64,000 nucleotides of DNA from Mangrovimicrobium sp033283385 (GTDB taxonomy: Bacteria > Pseudomonadota > Gammaproteobacteria > Pseudomonadales > Halieaceae), in assembly GCA_033283385.1 (NCBI GenBank), contig JAWMQQ010000002.1:186001-250000 (forward strand). The letters run 5' to 3'. Positions 63,851-64,000 of this stretch are shown here, piece by piece (the stretch's first letter is position 1; each line of letters starts with the position of its first letter). Position numbers and translations under genes: made by a program. A model generated the notes under the pieces. That model was given only the letters and a program-made list of their open reading frames with translations. It was not told where the DNA came from and searched no databases.

Positions 63851-64000
63851 GATGAGTACTTCTGGAACACCAGCGACGCGTTGGTGCCGCCGAAGCCGAA
63901 GCTGTTCGACATCACCCGCTGCAGGTCCACGTTTTCCTGCCGCTCGCGCACGATGGGCATGCCCTCGGCTTCCGGGTCCAGGTTCTCGATGTTCGCGGAG
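63847..64000 (-). CDS. fabB: 3-oxoacyl-ACP synthase I, C-terminal end (gene cut by window edge)
   Basis: Only the last 50 codons are visible. NIENLDPEAEG, RVMSNSFGFGGTNASLVF and the end QKYSS match the FabB C-terminus, including the GFGGTN loop of the condensing-enzyme fold. FabB elongates acyl-ACP and is needed for unsaturated fatty acids. Catalytic Cys and both His lie outside the window. The TAG stop (complement of CTA at 63847-63849) is part of the REP array. Confidence 0.93.
   Translation of the reverse strand, partial: SANIENLDPEAEGMPIVRERQENVDLQRVMSNSFGFGGTNASLVFQKYSS

Overview
The window is GC-rich chromosomal DNA from a gammaproteobacterium. The evidence is the gene order proA-nadD-rsfS-rlmH-mrdA-rodA-mltB-rlpA-dacA-ybeD-lipB, the uncut S10-spc-alpha ribosomal superoperon, uvrA followed by an MFS gene and ssb, an NrdA with two ATP-cones, Fur-type boxes at bfd-bfr and a RegB/RegA (RoxS/RoxR) redox pair. 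The ectoine-use genes suggest a marine or saline lifestyle. A member of Cellvibrionales/Halieaceae or a relative is my best guess; this is inference, not a database result. I see no prophage, insertion sequence, plasmid function or CRISPR array.

Layout. 1-2022: end of a Lon-like protease and a Usp-like protein. 2031-7251 (minus): doeB2-doeD-doeA-doeC, a full hydrolysis-to-aspartate route for ectoine. 7474-10830 (minus): fadB-fadA beta-oxidation. 11124-13556: alpha/beta hydrolase divergent from a TetR regulator, a nitrobindin-like protein and a 62-residue small protein. 13653-17974 (minus): nrdA-nrdB, preceded by a 561-bp regulatory gap with a candidate NrdR box and a perfect DnaA box. 18536-20634 (minus): argD-argF. 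20823-22907: grxD, bfd-bfr and a 2-Cys peroxiredoxin (iron and peroxide handling). 23068-32925 (plus): proline and NAD synthesis, ribosome silencing and modification, cell elongation and wall remodelling, and lipB. 33218-35030 (minus): redox two-component pair. 35151-37902: prfC, a TM2 protein, a YdcH-like protein and a DksA-like protein. 38272-52105 (plus): all genes of the S10, spc and alpha operons, including the short rpmJ, with clear sigma70-type promoters before rpsJ and rpsM. 52286-54511 (minus): secreted phosphoesterase-like protein, FkbM methyltransferase and tRNA-Thr(CGU). 54598-60873: uvrA, MFS transporter, FAD oxidoreductase and ssb. 61003-63649 (plus): SDR-like protein, moaB and moeA. 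63847-64000 (minus): 3' end of fabB.

The most unusual feature is a family of REP-like palindromes at five loci, with a GTAGGAGC head and a GATC tail. Their stems vary with compensating changes. At three gene ends (roxR-like gene, moeA, fabB) the TAG inside the GTAG head is the stop codon of the flanking gene. The moeA and fabB stops lie at opposite ends of one REP array with 32-bp tandem units.

Most of the window is ordinary core genome. The parts worth a second look are the REP/stop-codon relationship, the ectoine cluster (M20-type deacetylase, M24 hydrolase lacking the usual metal ligands and carrying a charged tail), the long low-complexity N-terminus of NrdB, and the phosphoesterase-like protein with altered metal motifs.
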